A stretch of 64,000 nucleotides of DNA. Origin: Paracoccaceae bacterium (GTDB taxonomy: Bacteria; Pseudomonadota; Alphaproteobacteria; Rhodobacterales; Rhodobacteraceae). The stretch is from positions 3,334,136 through 3,398,135 of the forward strand of contig JAWPMR010000001.1 of assembly GCA_033344815.1 (NCBI GenBank), in the 5' to 3' direction. Below are positions 44,606 to 53,748 of this stretch, in pieces. Below the pieces are notes generated by a model. The model made no database searches, was not told the DNA's origin, and worked only from the letters and a program-made list of their open reading frames with translations. Within the stretch, counting starts at the first letter, position 1. The number at the start of each line of letters is the position of its first letter. The translations under genes were made by a program, and so were the position numbers.

Positions 44606-44762
44606 ACGGGAACGGCCGCAGGCCTCTTACTCTCAGGGCGCGTTGTGGACACCCAGAATAGGGGTTGGTTTTGCGCTGGCTCGGCCATGCCTGTGGGCCT
44701 TGAACTTATGCTGTACTATGGCATCGAGCGATACCTTGAGAATAGTTGTCTAAATTCGGTTT

Positions 44763-44780
44763 ATATGCTAACGGTCATAT
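44763..44780 (+). promoter_or_regulatory. Inverted repeat upstream of hipB, possible operator
   Basis: Arms ATATG (44763-44767) and CATAT (44776-44780), separated by eight bases, lie about 31 bases before the hipB start in an AT-rich promoter stretch. HipB repressors bind two-fold sites with an eight-base spacer, so this is a plausible autoregulatory site. Confidence 0.4.
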
Positions 44781-44811
44781 TTGACGTATAAATAGGAATT
44801 GGCCGTCAGAT

Positions 44812-45198
44812 ATGGTAGTTAAGATAAGCTCACTGACCGCACGACGCGCGCTTGAAGCTCTGGGTAAGAACATCAAGACGGCGCGCTTGAAGCGGCGTAT
44901 CTCCGTAAAGGGGTTCGCCGAGCGCGTCGGTGTGTCTGAAAGCACAATCATGCGGCTGGAGAAGGGCGATGACGGGGTCAGCATCGGTACGCTTGCGATG
45001 GCCTGCCTCGTCCTTGGTGAGATCGAGCGCATTGCGGAGTTCCTCGATGCCGGATCTGACGATACCGGGCTGCTCCTTGATCGGGAGGCGCTTCCCAAGC
45101 GGATCGACGGAATACGAAAATCCGGGCAGGAGTCATCGGGCAAAGACCAATTAGGCCCCTCACCGGATCTGGACGATGAAGAAGGGGTCGGTTTCTGA
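44812..45198 (+). CDS. hipB: HipB-like XRE antitoxin/repressor
   Basis: This 128-residue protein has an N-terminal HTH_3 domain (LGKNIKTARLKRRISVKGFAERVGVSESTIMRLEKG). A disordered acidic tail ends DDEEGVGF. The C-terminal extension is long for HipB and may contact HipA. The stop overlaps the hipA start (TGATG), indicating translational coupling. As in other hipBA operons it should repress the pair and neutralise the kinase. Confidence 0.85.
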   Translation: MVVKISSLTARRALEALGKNIKTARLKRRISVKGFAERVGVSESTIMRLEKGDDGVSIGTLAMACLVLGEIERIAEFLDAGSDDTGLLLDREALPKRIDGIRKSGQESSGKDQLGPSPDLDDEEGVGF

Positions 45199-46427
45199 TG
45201 CCTGAGGCGATCGTCGCCCTCGGAGAGGGCAAACGCATTGTTGGACGCCTACGCTTCGATAGCGACGGCCGACGTCAGCATTCACAATTCGAATATGCCG
45301 ACGATTGGCTGGCGGCTCACGACCGCTTCGCACTGTCGCCGGGATTGCCTCTGCGTGAAGGCAGCCACTTCAACACCGGGAAAGAGGACAAGCGTTCGGC
45401 GCTATCTGGATGTTTCGCTGACGCCGCGCCGGATTCCTGGGGGCGGGCTTTGATGACCAAGGCGCTTGGCGGCGGTCTCAGCGAGTTCGACTATCTGGTG
45501 CTGTCTGATGATCGCACGCGGCAAGGCGCGTTGCGGTTTCTTGGCGAGGACAAGGAGCCACTATCCAACCTGACGCCGCCGATCCCGCGACTGGTCGACC
45601 TTGAACGTTTGCGCGGGCTCGCGCAGCGGTTTGAACGCGACCCTTCCGGTGCGGAGGAAGAAGCGCGGGATCTGGCTGGTATTGCGGGCTCATTGGGTGG
45701 TGCGCGTCCGAAGGCCAATGTGGAAGGCGATGGCCATCTCTGGATTGCTAAATTCACCTCTGCGCAGGACACCAAACCTGTCGAACGCGCGGAGGTTGCC
45801 ACCTTGAAGCTCGCGGCCATGTGCGGGCTGCGGGTTGCTGAGGCGAAACTGGAGCTGCGGGACAGCGATAGCCCGATCGCGCTCATCCGTCGGTTTGACC
45901 GGCGCGGCGCGACGCGCATTCCCTACATTTCAGCTCGAACCGCGCTGGACTGGCAGGGTGACGAAGGCGGCTTCTACACGGACATTGCCGACGTAATCCG
46001 GCAGATTTCCAGCAAGCCCCTCGATGATCTGCACGAACTTTGGCGACGGATTGTTTTCACGATCCTTGTGTCCAACAAGGACGATCATCTGAAGAACCAC
46101 GGCTTCATCTATGCTGGCGGTGATAGATGGCGGCTTTCGCCGGCTTTCGACATCAATCCCTCGCCATCGCGTCACAGGGTTTTGGAAACGGGTATCGTGC
46201 AGGGTGGCGCATTCGACGCGTCCCTGGATATTGCGCTCGATGCCTGCGGTTTTTTCGACATGGAACCGGCTCATGCCAAACAGGAGGTACTTAACATGGC
46301 GAGGACGGTTGCAGGCAATTGGAAACAGGCATTGCGCGACGAAGCGTCAACTGCGGGCGATTTACGGACCTATGCTGAAGCATTCGAGCATGCGGAAATC
46401 GAAACGGCCTTGAAACTGACGCTGTAA
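45198..46427 (+). CDS. hipA: HipA-family Ser/Thr kinase toxin
   Basis: This 409-residue protein matches the HipA family. It has an N-terminal Couple_hipA-like region (about 1-110), a P-loop-like LAGIAGSLGGARPKA near 155-170, the catalytic NKDDHLKNHGF near residue 295, and the metal-binding PAFDINPSP near 317. All kinase residues appear present, so it is likely active. HipA kinases stop growth by phosphorylating aminoacyl-tRNA synthetases such as GltX. It ends 11 bases from the convergent AIPR gene. Confidence 0.88.
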   Translation: MPEAIVALGEGKRIVGRLRFDSDGRRQHSQFEYADDWLAAHDRFALSPGLPLREGSHFNTGKEDKRSALSGCFADAAPDSWGRALMTKALGGGLSEFDYLVLSDDRTRQGALRFLGEDKEPLSNLTPPIPRLVDLERLRGLAQRFERDPSGAEEEARDLAGIAGSLGGARPKANVEGDGHLWIAKFTSAQDTKPVERAEVATLKLAAMCGLRVAEAKLELRDSDSPIALIRRFDRRGATRIPYISARTALDWQGDEGGFYTDIADVIRQISSKPLDDLHELWRRIVFTILVSNKDDHLKNHGFIYAGGDRWRLSPAFDINPSPSRHRVLETGIVQGGAFDASLDIALDACGFFDMEPAHAKQEVLNMARTVAGNWKQALRDEASTAGDLRTYAEAFEHAEIETALKLTL

Positions 46428-46438
46428 AACTTTGAAAG

Positions 46439-48484
46439 TCAGTCTCTAAATCCGAGTTTGCGAGCCTCAGCGAGAATCTTGTCTCCATGCATGGCCTGCT
46501 TTCGGGACGGAGCCTTGCTGCTGCCAGCGAGCTTGCCAAGGCTGAATGATAGACTTCGTTGCCATGGCTGTAGTGATTGCGTGTCCTTTGCCCAAGCCGA
46601 TAGCGCAAACCAGGTATCTGCAGAGATTTTGGAGACTTCGTTGATCAATTCGGATTCTTCCACGGTCGTCTGCTCTTCAAGTGCATGCTTCGTGTTGCGT
46701 GCTTCAGCCTTGTCTCGACTTATCAGTTCCGCTTCGAGGGAGGGTGGAATCTTGATTTTGGTGTCACGAAACTTCTCCCAGCAGGCCTCCTTCTTGCACC
46801 ACTCCGTGACGTTCTGACCACCGGGTGAATTGGTGATGTGTTCATGGGCATGAACGCATAGGTCATCGATGAAGCTTGAAAGTACAGGTGAGAGGCCTTG
46901 CAAGCTCCAGATCGCATCGAGGTCGATCCGTTTCGCGGTGCTGTGTGATAGCCATGCAAGAGTATAGGTCACGATGTTCGCTCGATAGCCTCCGAACTTT
47001 CGCCGAGAGACGATCCGCTCTGTTTCTCTGAACATGATGGCACGCCCGACTGCGCGTTTGAAAAACGCCTCATCGGGCAAGAACTGTCCACGCCGATCGA
47101 GGACATCCATGAAGTCGAGGTAGCATTTTTGGGCACCACGACTGACGATGCTGGGCAATTGCGACCAAGTGTGTTCGAACTTGGCAAGGTCCGTCTTCGA
47201 AATCATTTGCCTTCGCGGATGAATCGCCTCGAATGCCTTGCGTTGAGCAGGTGTTCTGTTCTGCGCCAGCGCGTCGTGATACTGGCCCCGCGCTCGTTCG
47301 TAGAACCAACGCGATTGGCGTTGCATGCCGGGTGCCGGTGGAGCCCAGATCGACCTCGAGAGCTCTTCCATCTTGCGATGAAATGCATGATTTGACGAAA
47401 AGTCCGCCATGTTCACTTTGTTCTGATTGTTGGCAGACTGGGAGATGCGTGGTGCGATTTCCTCGACGTTGCCGCCGGTCAGGATCTCCGTGATCTTGAC
47501 CGGTACCTGAAGGCGACTTGCATCGGCAGAGTCCTTGCGAGAGGCACGAAATATCGATCCTGTTGTCTGCCCGCCATTGACGATTTGGAAGTCTTCAGCG
47601 GAAATCAGATCCGCCGTCCCGTCGCCATGGTCCCTGATGACCAGTCCAGATGCTGTCACCGATAATCCATTGTTGAATGCAAGAAACATCTGAGGTTCAT
47701 CAAGGATAGTCTTGCGAATGCTCTGGTTAACCTTCCCCCGCAGTTGCAGAAAGCTCCGCACATTGCGTTCAAGCAGCTTTGGCCCAAAGCGCTTGTACAT
47801 TTCCACGAGTACATCTCCCGGAATAACGGCCAAAAGGCAGCGGTAGCCCGCATTCTCCGGTTCGGACATTATGCAACGAAGGGGGCTCCCGCCCATTTCC
47901 GCAAAGTTGACCTGTATCGCTTCGTGGCCCAAGCCTGAAGAAACGGCGCGATGGATACGCCGCAAGTCCCAAAGATGGCTGGATATCTCGATCCCATGGA
48001 GCGTGTCGTTCTCAATTTTTTCGATGCGAGCCAACCCATCAGTGATCACAAAAAGGCGGACGTGGCTTATTTCCTTTCCGGCCTGCCAGATTGATCGGGC
48101 CATGTCATAACCGTCCAAGGCTTCTTCACGCCTTTCGTGTATGCCTCCGATGGCCTTGTCCAAGAATGTGAGCAGACGCCTAAACCCAGTGTCGATCTCC
48201 GCCTTCGAGGTAGTGCCCGCTTCGCCATCGAGTTGCGGTATGGTCAGGAACAGGTCCAGTCGATCATTGTCTTCAGACAGATAATACCCGCTGCATCGCA
48301 TACCGCGCGCTTCGAATGGACAAGCAATACCGTCGTCAATTTCGCCGGCATCAGACAGATACCCTATCATGATGTCGGTGAATGCCTCAGCGCGAAGGGC
48401 ACCATCCTCAGCTGCGTCTGCGCGCGCGATGACATCCTGCTGGATGTTACGACCAAAAGCCTTCAGCTCCTCAAGTTCAGACAT
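46439..48484 (-). CDS. AIPR-family abortive infection protein, last gene of a Mza-like operon
   Basis: This 681-residue protein matches the AIPR family. The core lies around 210-420 with ERNVRSFLQLRGKVNQSIRKTI, FLAFNNGLSVTASG, FQIVNGGQTTGSIF and ISQSANNQNKVNMADF. AIPR proteins occur in abortive infection and restriction-like loci. It overlaps the PD-(D/E)XK gene by eight bases and is the distal gene of the five-gene operon starting with the methyltransferase. In Mza systems the AIPR subunit is required for phage resistance, as I recall. Confidence 0.85.
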   Translation of the reverse strand: MSELEELKAFGRNIQQDVIARADAAEDGALRAEAFTDIMIGYLSDAGEIDDGIACPFEARGMRCSGYYLSEDNDRLDLFLTIPQLDGEAGTTSKAEIDTGFRRLLTFLDKAIGGIHERREEALDGYDMARSIWQAGKEISHVRLFVITDGLARIEKIENDTLHGIEISSHLWDLRRIHRAVSSGLGHEAIQVNFAEMGGSPLRCIMSEPENAGYRCLLAVIPGDVLVEMYKRFGPKLLERNVRSFLQLRGKVNQSIRKTILDEPQMFLAFNNGLSVTASGLVIRDHGDGTADLISAEDFQIVNGGQTTGSIFRASRKDSADASRLQVPVKITEILTGGNVEEIAPRISQSANNQNKVNMADFSSNHAFHRKMEELSRSIWAPPAPGMQRQSRWFYERARGQYHDALAQNRTPAQRKAFEAIHPRRQMISKTDLAKFEHTWSQLPSIVSRGAQKCYLDFMDVLDRRGQFLPDEAFFKRAVGRAIMFRETERIVSRRKFGGYRANIVTYTLAWLSHSTAKRIDLDAIWSLQGLSPVLSSFIDDLCVHAHEHITNSPGGQNVTEWCKKEACWEKFRDTKIKIPPSLEAELISRDKAEARNTKHALEEQTTVEESELINEVSKISADTWFALSAWAKDTQSLQPWQRSLSFSLGKLAGSSKAPSRKQAMHGDKILAEARKLGFRD

Positions 48485-49487
48485 CGGTGCCCTTTACGAG
48501 TTGGACTGCTTCCTCTCGAGCGATCTCAAATTCAGATAGATCATCAGCGATGATCGTATAGCGGATGTCTCCCACACCAGATGGAAGGTTTGCCTCAGTC
48601 AATCGGGGGAAATTGCCATGAACATGAAAGTATTGCTGACCAGTTACGCGATACTTGCTCCCGGCATAGAGCGGTGCGTGCAAGTCCAGGTAGCCAACAT
48701 GCATCAACCGGTTGTCAAATTCCCGAGCCGCTGCGGGATCGGATCGTAGCTGCGAACGCAGGCGCGCGACGAGCGAAGGAAGCGCAACCCCACTGGCATT
48801 GCTTTCTTCAAGACGTACATGGGCAAGCAGCAATGCACGATGGGAGCGTTCATCGAGCTGTCTTTCATTGGCTACCGAAATCCGGGCGTGTCGTTTCGCC
48901 AATGTGGTTTTTACTTCGATTGCTGCATCTGCAATGGTGAAATCCTGATGTGCGGCGCGCGGTCCCGCCCAAGACGTAACGGCCACATACGCTTCCATCT
49001 CGGCGAGGCAGAAACCTTCCAGAACGACCAGTTCACCGAACAGGCCACGTTGCGCGTCCTCTGATAGGCCCTCGGCTGGGACGCGTTCGAACAGTCCTTG
49101 CCACATTGACAGACGGTCAATGCAGCGGCGGAGACCGGCGGCGGCGTTCTCTTCTGCTCCTACGGCACTTACAAGATCTGCGGAGAGAACAGCAAAAATG
49201 TCTCTGAGGCGTTCATCCTCCAACATGACTCGCAGAACCGTTCGAGGGCTTTGCATATTGAGCACTTCGTGCACGACCTTGACGCCGCGACAGGTCGGTA
49301 TGCGGTTTGGCGAAGCGCTCTGTTCTCCATCGCCCTCTATGAGAAGTCCGAGGCGTCCACTGGGCCAGAAAATGCAGGCGAAGAGATCAACCGACGCCTT
49401 TGTGTCAAGCCTGCGCCGATCCATTCCGGAAAGGCCTTGCCCTTCTGCCAAGCTGCGCCAGAGTTCGGTCAGATCGTCTGGAATCAT
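48477..49487 (-). CDS. PD-(D/E)XK-motif protein (DUF4420-like) of the Mza-like operon
   Basis: This 336-residue protein matches the family formerly called DUF4420. The nuclease-fold residues are visible: GELVVLEGF (E152), the SWAGP..AHQDF segment with D182, and AIEVKTT (E191, K193). It is found between Z1 and AIPR genes in this operon type. The intact motif suggests DNA cleavage, though this has not been shown for it. Start overlaps the Z1 stop in an ATGA. Confidence 0.85.
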   Translation of the reverse strand: MIPDDLTELWRSLAEGQGLSGMDRRRLDTKASVDLFACIFWPSGRLGLLIEGDGEQSASPNRIPTCRGVKVVHEVLNMQSPRTVLRVMLEDERLRDIFAVLSADLVSAVGAEENAAAGLRRCIDRLSMWQGLFERVPAEGLSEDAQRGLFGELVVLEGFCLAEMEAYVAVTSWAGPRAAHQDFTIADAAIEVKTTLAKRHARISVANERQLDERSHRALLLAHVRLEESNASGVALPSLVARLRSQLRSDPAAAREFDNRLMHVGYLDLHAPLYAGSKYRVTGQQYFHVHGNFPRLTEANLPSGVGDIRYTIIADDLSEFEIAREEAVQLVKGTDV

Positions 49488-52222
49488 GAGAACAGCTCCT
49501 CGAGCTGCTTTACGCTGTTTTCGGCATAGTCGATCAATGGTGCGTCGTCGTCGAATGGAAAGCTGACAGCGAAACCCATGATTGGCACGCCGCCTTCAAG
49601 GCTTGCATCGATCGGATAAATCAAGAGCAATCCGCGATCCGGGTCTCTTTGTCTGCGTATGAAGGGTCCACTCGCCGACCTCGGCTGATCACGCTTGGGC
49701 GGCGATTTTCGTTTCCATGCGGCAATCGTATCTTTCAATGCTCTATCTAACTGGCCTTGATCAAAGTCGATCGTTTCGTCGCGGGGGCTTACCAGCCGAC
49801 CGATGGTGACCTTATCAGGATCGCCTGGCATGTGGTTCTCGCGTTCAGTTAGAATGACGTCATACGGACCAATTTGGGCTTGGACCTTTGAGCGCCCGCT
49901 CGCAACAAGCGTTACCGTCCATTCCTGCAGCCGACCTGCGGCAACACGATTGGCGATGTAGTCGGAGATTGCCTTGGAATTGGCTTTCCAAGAGTCGCGC
50001 GATGTCTCAAGAGTTCCCATCAATTCAGCCACCTTGTGGCCGTCTACGTCCTCCCATAGATATCGGCCACCGTTTACTTGAGTGCGCGGCAATTCTGTCA
50101 GAAACTGAGCAACAGTGTCTAAGTTCTGCTTGGCACTTGAAATGTCGAACGAAACGGTTTCGGAGATCGTTCCGGAAAAACCAGCCCGAACGGCAGCACC
50201 CGACCGCATTTTGTTGGCAGCGGTGATCAGCATGCCGTCGGGATGCGTTCGTACCCGATTTCCAAACTGGAGTGGATTCTCGCCATTGGCGAACATCAGG
50301 TCAAATTCTTCTCGAAGCTCTGCTGTGGCTGTTGCGATATGACGGTACCAGTCAACAAGATCCGGCGATGTATAGAGGCGGCAGAGGTCCGCATAGCGTG
50401 GTCGATAGCCGAACCAACGACCCATTTGCATCAGAGTGTCGTACATCCGAGATGTGCGCACAAAGTAACTGACGCTCAGTCCTTCGAGGGTCAAGCCACG
50501 GGACAGCTTGTCGCCCCCAACCGCAATGACAGAGAGACCCATTGGGTGGTCAGCATAATCGAGAGCATCTTTTGCGGAGCCATTTATCCTCCGCACATTT
50601 ATGCGCTTGGTTGCGTCAAACAACTGTCGCTGTATCTGTTCCCAACTAACTTCAGGCAAATCATGGTCTGGCAGCAGTTTTCGGATCTTTGGTGCGTTTG
50701 CAACAAAGTCGCGTTCCCAGAGCTGTTTCAGAGCATCTTCTGCGTTTCCGCCAGTTCCTGGAAATTCAAGCTGACGCCGGATATCGGCCAAGTCGTCTTC
50801 AATAAGTCTTGCGACCTGATCCTGCACGAGTGTGAATCGTGTGACATGGACCAGCATGGAATTGTCTGCGTCAACTTCACCACGAGCCCGCCGCGCAGCG
50901 CATGCAAGAATGAAAGCCAACAGAGCCTCATTCAGCGAGGCAGGCAATGCTGAGACAGGGAGGTCCTTCTTGTGCCTTGGTGGAAAATGGGGGGTCGAAT
51001 CCCAGACGCGCCTAATGATCGGCAAACCGGGCGTCTCTCCGTCAGTTCCCGGACGATTCAAGCCAAACACCTTTTCAGGACCAATATAGTTGGATGGTGC
51101 CGGAATGTTGATGATGAAGCTTCGTGGGAAGAGGTCTTCACCAAACACTCTGGACCGTGCTTGGTGATGCATGAAAACATTTGCGAAAGGCGTCGCCGTA
51201 TATCCGACGTAAGCACTCTTCTCGAAGGCTGTCAGGAGGTTGCGAATGAGGCCGTTTGTTTTTGTTGGATCAGCGTCCTCGTCAATGTTGCCATCATCGT
51301 CTCGATACTCGTTCGTGTTTGCTGAGGCGTTGTCGGCTTCATCGTCAATTACGAGCAGAGGCACATCTCGGATTGTCTTTCCGCCCGGCACATTGATGTC
51401 ATCGACACCCCGAACCGACAGTACCCATGCAAGAAGGTTCTTCAGGATAGTTACGCGCTTTTTGACAACCAGAATGACCGGGTCGCGCCCGCCCGGAATT
51501 ATCCGCGTACCCTGTGCCGTCGCCTGCTTGAAATCACCGCCATCGGTGCTGCTGGTCAATGAGTGCGCCACGAGAAATGGGGCGCTGGGCATCTTTCCTG
51601 CACCGATCCTCTGGTTTTCCTGTTCCGCCAGAAGATTGAGGCGCGTGTCGAAGCCGAGAAAACCTTCATCAAGCCTGAGCTGGGTTTGGCTCCGCAAACT
51701 GTTGTGAATGCCGGCCAAGACGATGACCAACGGAAACCCGGCATCGACAGCCTTGCAAATCAAGCCAGTATAGTTGGATGTCTTCCCAGATTGTACATCA
51801 CCGACCACCAATCCACGGCGATCCCATTCGCCAGCGGTTTCTGGATCGCGCAATCGGTCCAGAATGTCGTCAGTGAGGCCATCCAGTTGATCGAGCACTT
51901 CTCGAGGGAAGCGTTTCTTCTTGTCGAGGTAGTGTCGATAGCGTTTCCAGAATTCGAATGGTCGGCTTTCTTGCGATGCGGTGATCCAGGCGCTGAAGTC
52001 ATTGTCGTCGATCACGGAATAACCGCTCACATGAGTATTGTTCTTGGCCTCCAGTTCCTTGAGCAATCTGTTTCCGTCGACACTGGCGAACTGCGTCATG
52101 GACAGCACCGCGGCGACGGTTCGCTCTAGGGCGTCTTGGGTGACGCGTTGCTCCATCAAGAGTAGCGAGTCTGCAACTCCGTAGGCACTTGTAAACAAGG
52201 CCTCACTTGATCCTGCCGTCAT
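49484..52222 (-). CDS. Z1-domain helicase-like ATPase of the Mza-like operon
   Basis: This 912-residue protein has a Walker A GDVQSGKTSNYTGLI near 140-154 and Walker B LLVIDDEADNAS near 290. A helicase motif VI-like QMGRWFGYRPRYADLCRLY lies in the Z1 domain (about 560-640, with VGGDKLSRGLTLEGL before it). Z1 proteins are SF2-like ATPases coupled to GHKL ATPases and methyltransferases. It is coupled to both neighbours by ATGA overlaps. It probably translocates on or opens DNA during defence. Confidence 0.88.
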   Translation of the reverse strand: MTAGSSEALFTSAYGVADSLLLMEQRVTQDALERTVAAVLSMTQFASVDGNRLLKELEAKNNTHVSGYSVIDDNDFSAWITASQESRPFEFWKRYRHYLDKKKRFPREVLDQLDGLTDDILDRLRDPETAGEWDRRGLVVGDVQSGKTSNYTGLICKAVDAGFPLVIVLAGIHNSLRSQTQLRLDEGFLGFDTRLNLLAEQENQRIGAGKMPSAPFLVAHSLTSSTDGGDFKQATAQGTRIIPGGRDPVILVVKKRVTILKNLLAWVLSVRGVDDINVPGGKTIRDVPLLVIDDEADNASANTNEYRDDDGNIDEDADPTKTNGLIRNLLTAFEKSAYVGYTATPFANVFMHHQARSRVFGEDLFPRSFIINIPAPSNYIGPEKVFGLNRPGTDGETPGLPIIRRVWDSTPHFPPRHKKDLPVSALPASLNEALLAFILACAARRARGEVDADNSMLVHVTRFTLVQDQVARLIEDDLADIRRQLEFPGTGGNAEDALKQLWERDFVANAPKIRKLLPDHDLPEVSWEQIQRQLFDATKRINVRRINGSAKDALDYADHPMGLSVIAVGGDKLSRGLTLEGLSVSYFVRTSRMYDTLMQMGRWFGYRPRYADLCRLYTSPDLVDWYRHIATATAELREEFDLMFANGENPLQFGNRVRTHPDGMLITAANKMRSGAAVRAGFSGTISETVSFDISSAKQNLDTVAQFLTELPRTQVNGGRYLWEDVDGHKVAELMGTLETSRDSWKANSKAISDYIANRVAAGRLQEWTVTLVASGRSKVQAQIGPYDVILTERENHMPGDPDKVTIGRLVSPRDETIDFDQGQLDRALKDTIAAWKRKSPPKRDQPRSASGPFIRRQRDPDRGLLLIYPIDASLEGGVPIMGFAVSFPFDDDAPLIDYAENSVKQLEELFS

Positions 52223-53748
52223 TCTGCGCCCTTCTTACTGTGATCTTTCGCTGCAATGGTGATTGCAATCTCGTCAAGAAAACCAGCGATCAGCTCGGGA
52301 TACTGGTTGAATGGTTCCATGCCCATGATTGCTCGAGCGGCGGACGCTGGTTCATTTCCTTCTTGTCGGAGCGCTGAGTAAACGGCTTCCATCGCTTTGT
52401 GCAGTTCCAATAAGGCGCCTTCGAATGGCTGGCCGAAGCCGTCAGGAGACTCGGCATTGTTGATGACAATCAGTGGAGCCGGGACGGTCTGCTCAATCAG
52501 ATTAAGCAGTGCACGAGAAGCGGGAGGATCGTCGGAATCCTTGAGCACCTTGCGAACAAGAGGGTGATCTCGATTGATCTTGTAGAATGTCTTTCCTTGC
52601 TTTGTGAGGTGAGTCCACAGGAATGCTTGTTTTTCGCCATGCTGCCGCTGGAGAATTTTGCCGCGATGCCGGTATATTTGTGAGGCGCGACTGCGCGCAG
52701 CTCGGGCAATGCGCTGGAGATCTTTGCGCAGCTTTGCTGGCGGGCGGGCGCGGGATTTCTTGACATCGATCTGCCATGAGAGGTCCTCTGAGTTTGGCAA
52801 ATCAATCCTGATGCGTGCCAGCTTGAAATGCTCTTCTTTCTGCATGCCCAGACCAAGCCAGTCGCCGGCGACAAGCAATCGACGATTTCGGTAGATGTAG
52901 AAGCCCTGATGGGCGTTCCAGCCCTTTGGCCCGGCGCCCATTGCGTGCCGTTCCGCGGAAATCTTGCTGTGATGGGGAAGAATGAATGCTTTCACCTCTA
53001 TGCGGGCCCCGTCCGCGGACAGCGTTTCGGTTGGCTGGGGATCAACAGCCTCTGTGTCCTCCATAAAGGGGTCCCAAGGTTCGACCTTCCGACCGTTTAG
53101 ATGAATGGCGATCGCGTTCCTTCCGGTCAGAAAGCGATGAAAGACCATTGCAAGATGCTGCTTTACGGAGTCTGCACGCTCGCGAAAGTGCTTCTGCGCA
53201 ACGTCGTCGTCAGCGGAAGCGGAACCAACAAGTTGATCGAGCCTATCCCAGAAAAGCACAGTTCCGGAATCCTGCTGTTCCAGCAGTGAGGTATCAGCCT
53301 TGTTGACCAGTCCGGCGCCCTTGAGAAGCCGCCATTCGCCTGTCTCTGTTGATGCAATGTAGTCCAAATCCCATCGTCTGACTGCAAGGGCAGAATCTGC
53401 CGATCGACTGAGCACCGTGAGACAGCGGCAATGGGAGATCGATGCCGTTTTCATGCCAAGCCCAAAGCGTCCCAAGTCGTTGACAGATCGCTGTGCAAGC
53501 GGGTTTAGGCTGCCCGGCCGCATGGCCTGAACCAGAGCATTTTCTGACATGCCTTCACCATCGTCGCGAATGGTGATCCGGGAATCCTGTCCTGCCCAAA
53601 TCAGATCGATCCAGACGTTGCGAGCCTTCGCAGTAATGCTGTTGTCCACGATGTCGGCAAGCGCAGTGGGAAGGTCATAGCCAAAGGCGCGCAGCGACTC
53701 GAACAGTTCTGCCGCCCCGGGGTTGGCTATATCGTAGTCAGCCGACAT
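52219..53748 (-). CDS. GHKL (MutL/MORC-like) ATPase of the Mza-like operon
   Basis: This 509-residue protein starts at 53748; a longer frame exists but runs into the methyltransferase. The Bergerat fold is complete: N-box ADIVDNSI (N36), G1 RDDGEGM (61-67) and G2 GRFGLGMKTAS (93-103). A MutL-like second domain follows, then a basic region (about 300-380). Such proteins clamp on DNA upon ATP binding and are the MutL component of Mza systems. It overlaps dcm by 11 bases. Confidence 0.88.
   Translation of the reverse strand: MSADYDIANPGAAELFESLRAFGYDLPTALADIVDNSITAKARNVWIDLIWAGQDSRITIRDDGEGMSENALVQAMRPGSLNPLAQRSVNDLGRFGLGMKTASISHCRCLTVLSRSADSALAVRRWDLDYIASTETGEWRLLKGAGLVNKADTSLLEQQDSGTVLFWDRLDQLVGSASADDDVAQKHFRERADSVKQHLAMVFHRFLTGRNAIAIHLNGRKVEPWDPFMEDTEAVDPQPTETLSADGARIEVKAFILPHHSKISAERHAMGAGPKGWNAHQGFYIYRNRRLLVAGDWLGLGMQKEEHFKLARIRIDLPNSEDLSWQIDVKKSRARPPAKLRKDLQRIARAARSRASQIYRHRGKILQRQHGEKQAFLWTHLTKQGKTFYKINRDHPLVRKVLKDSDDPPASRALLNLIEQTVPAPLIVINNAESPDGFGQPFEGALLELHKAMEAVYSALRQEGNEPASAARAIMGMEPFNQYPELIAGFLDEIAITIAAKDHSKKGAE

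Noticed and set aside
43668-44753. 361-codon plus-strand reading
   Set aside because: Antisense to the DUF932 gene and without a recognisable domain.
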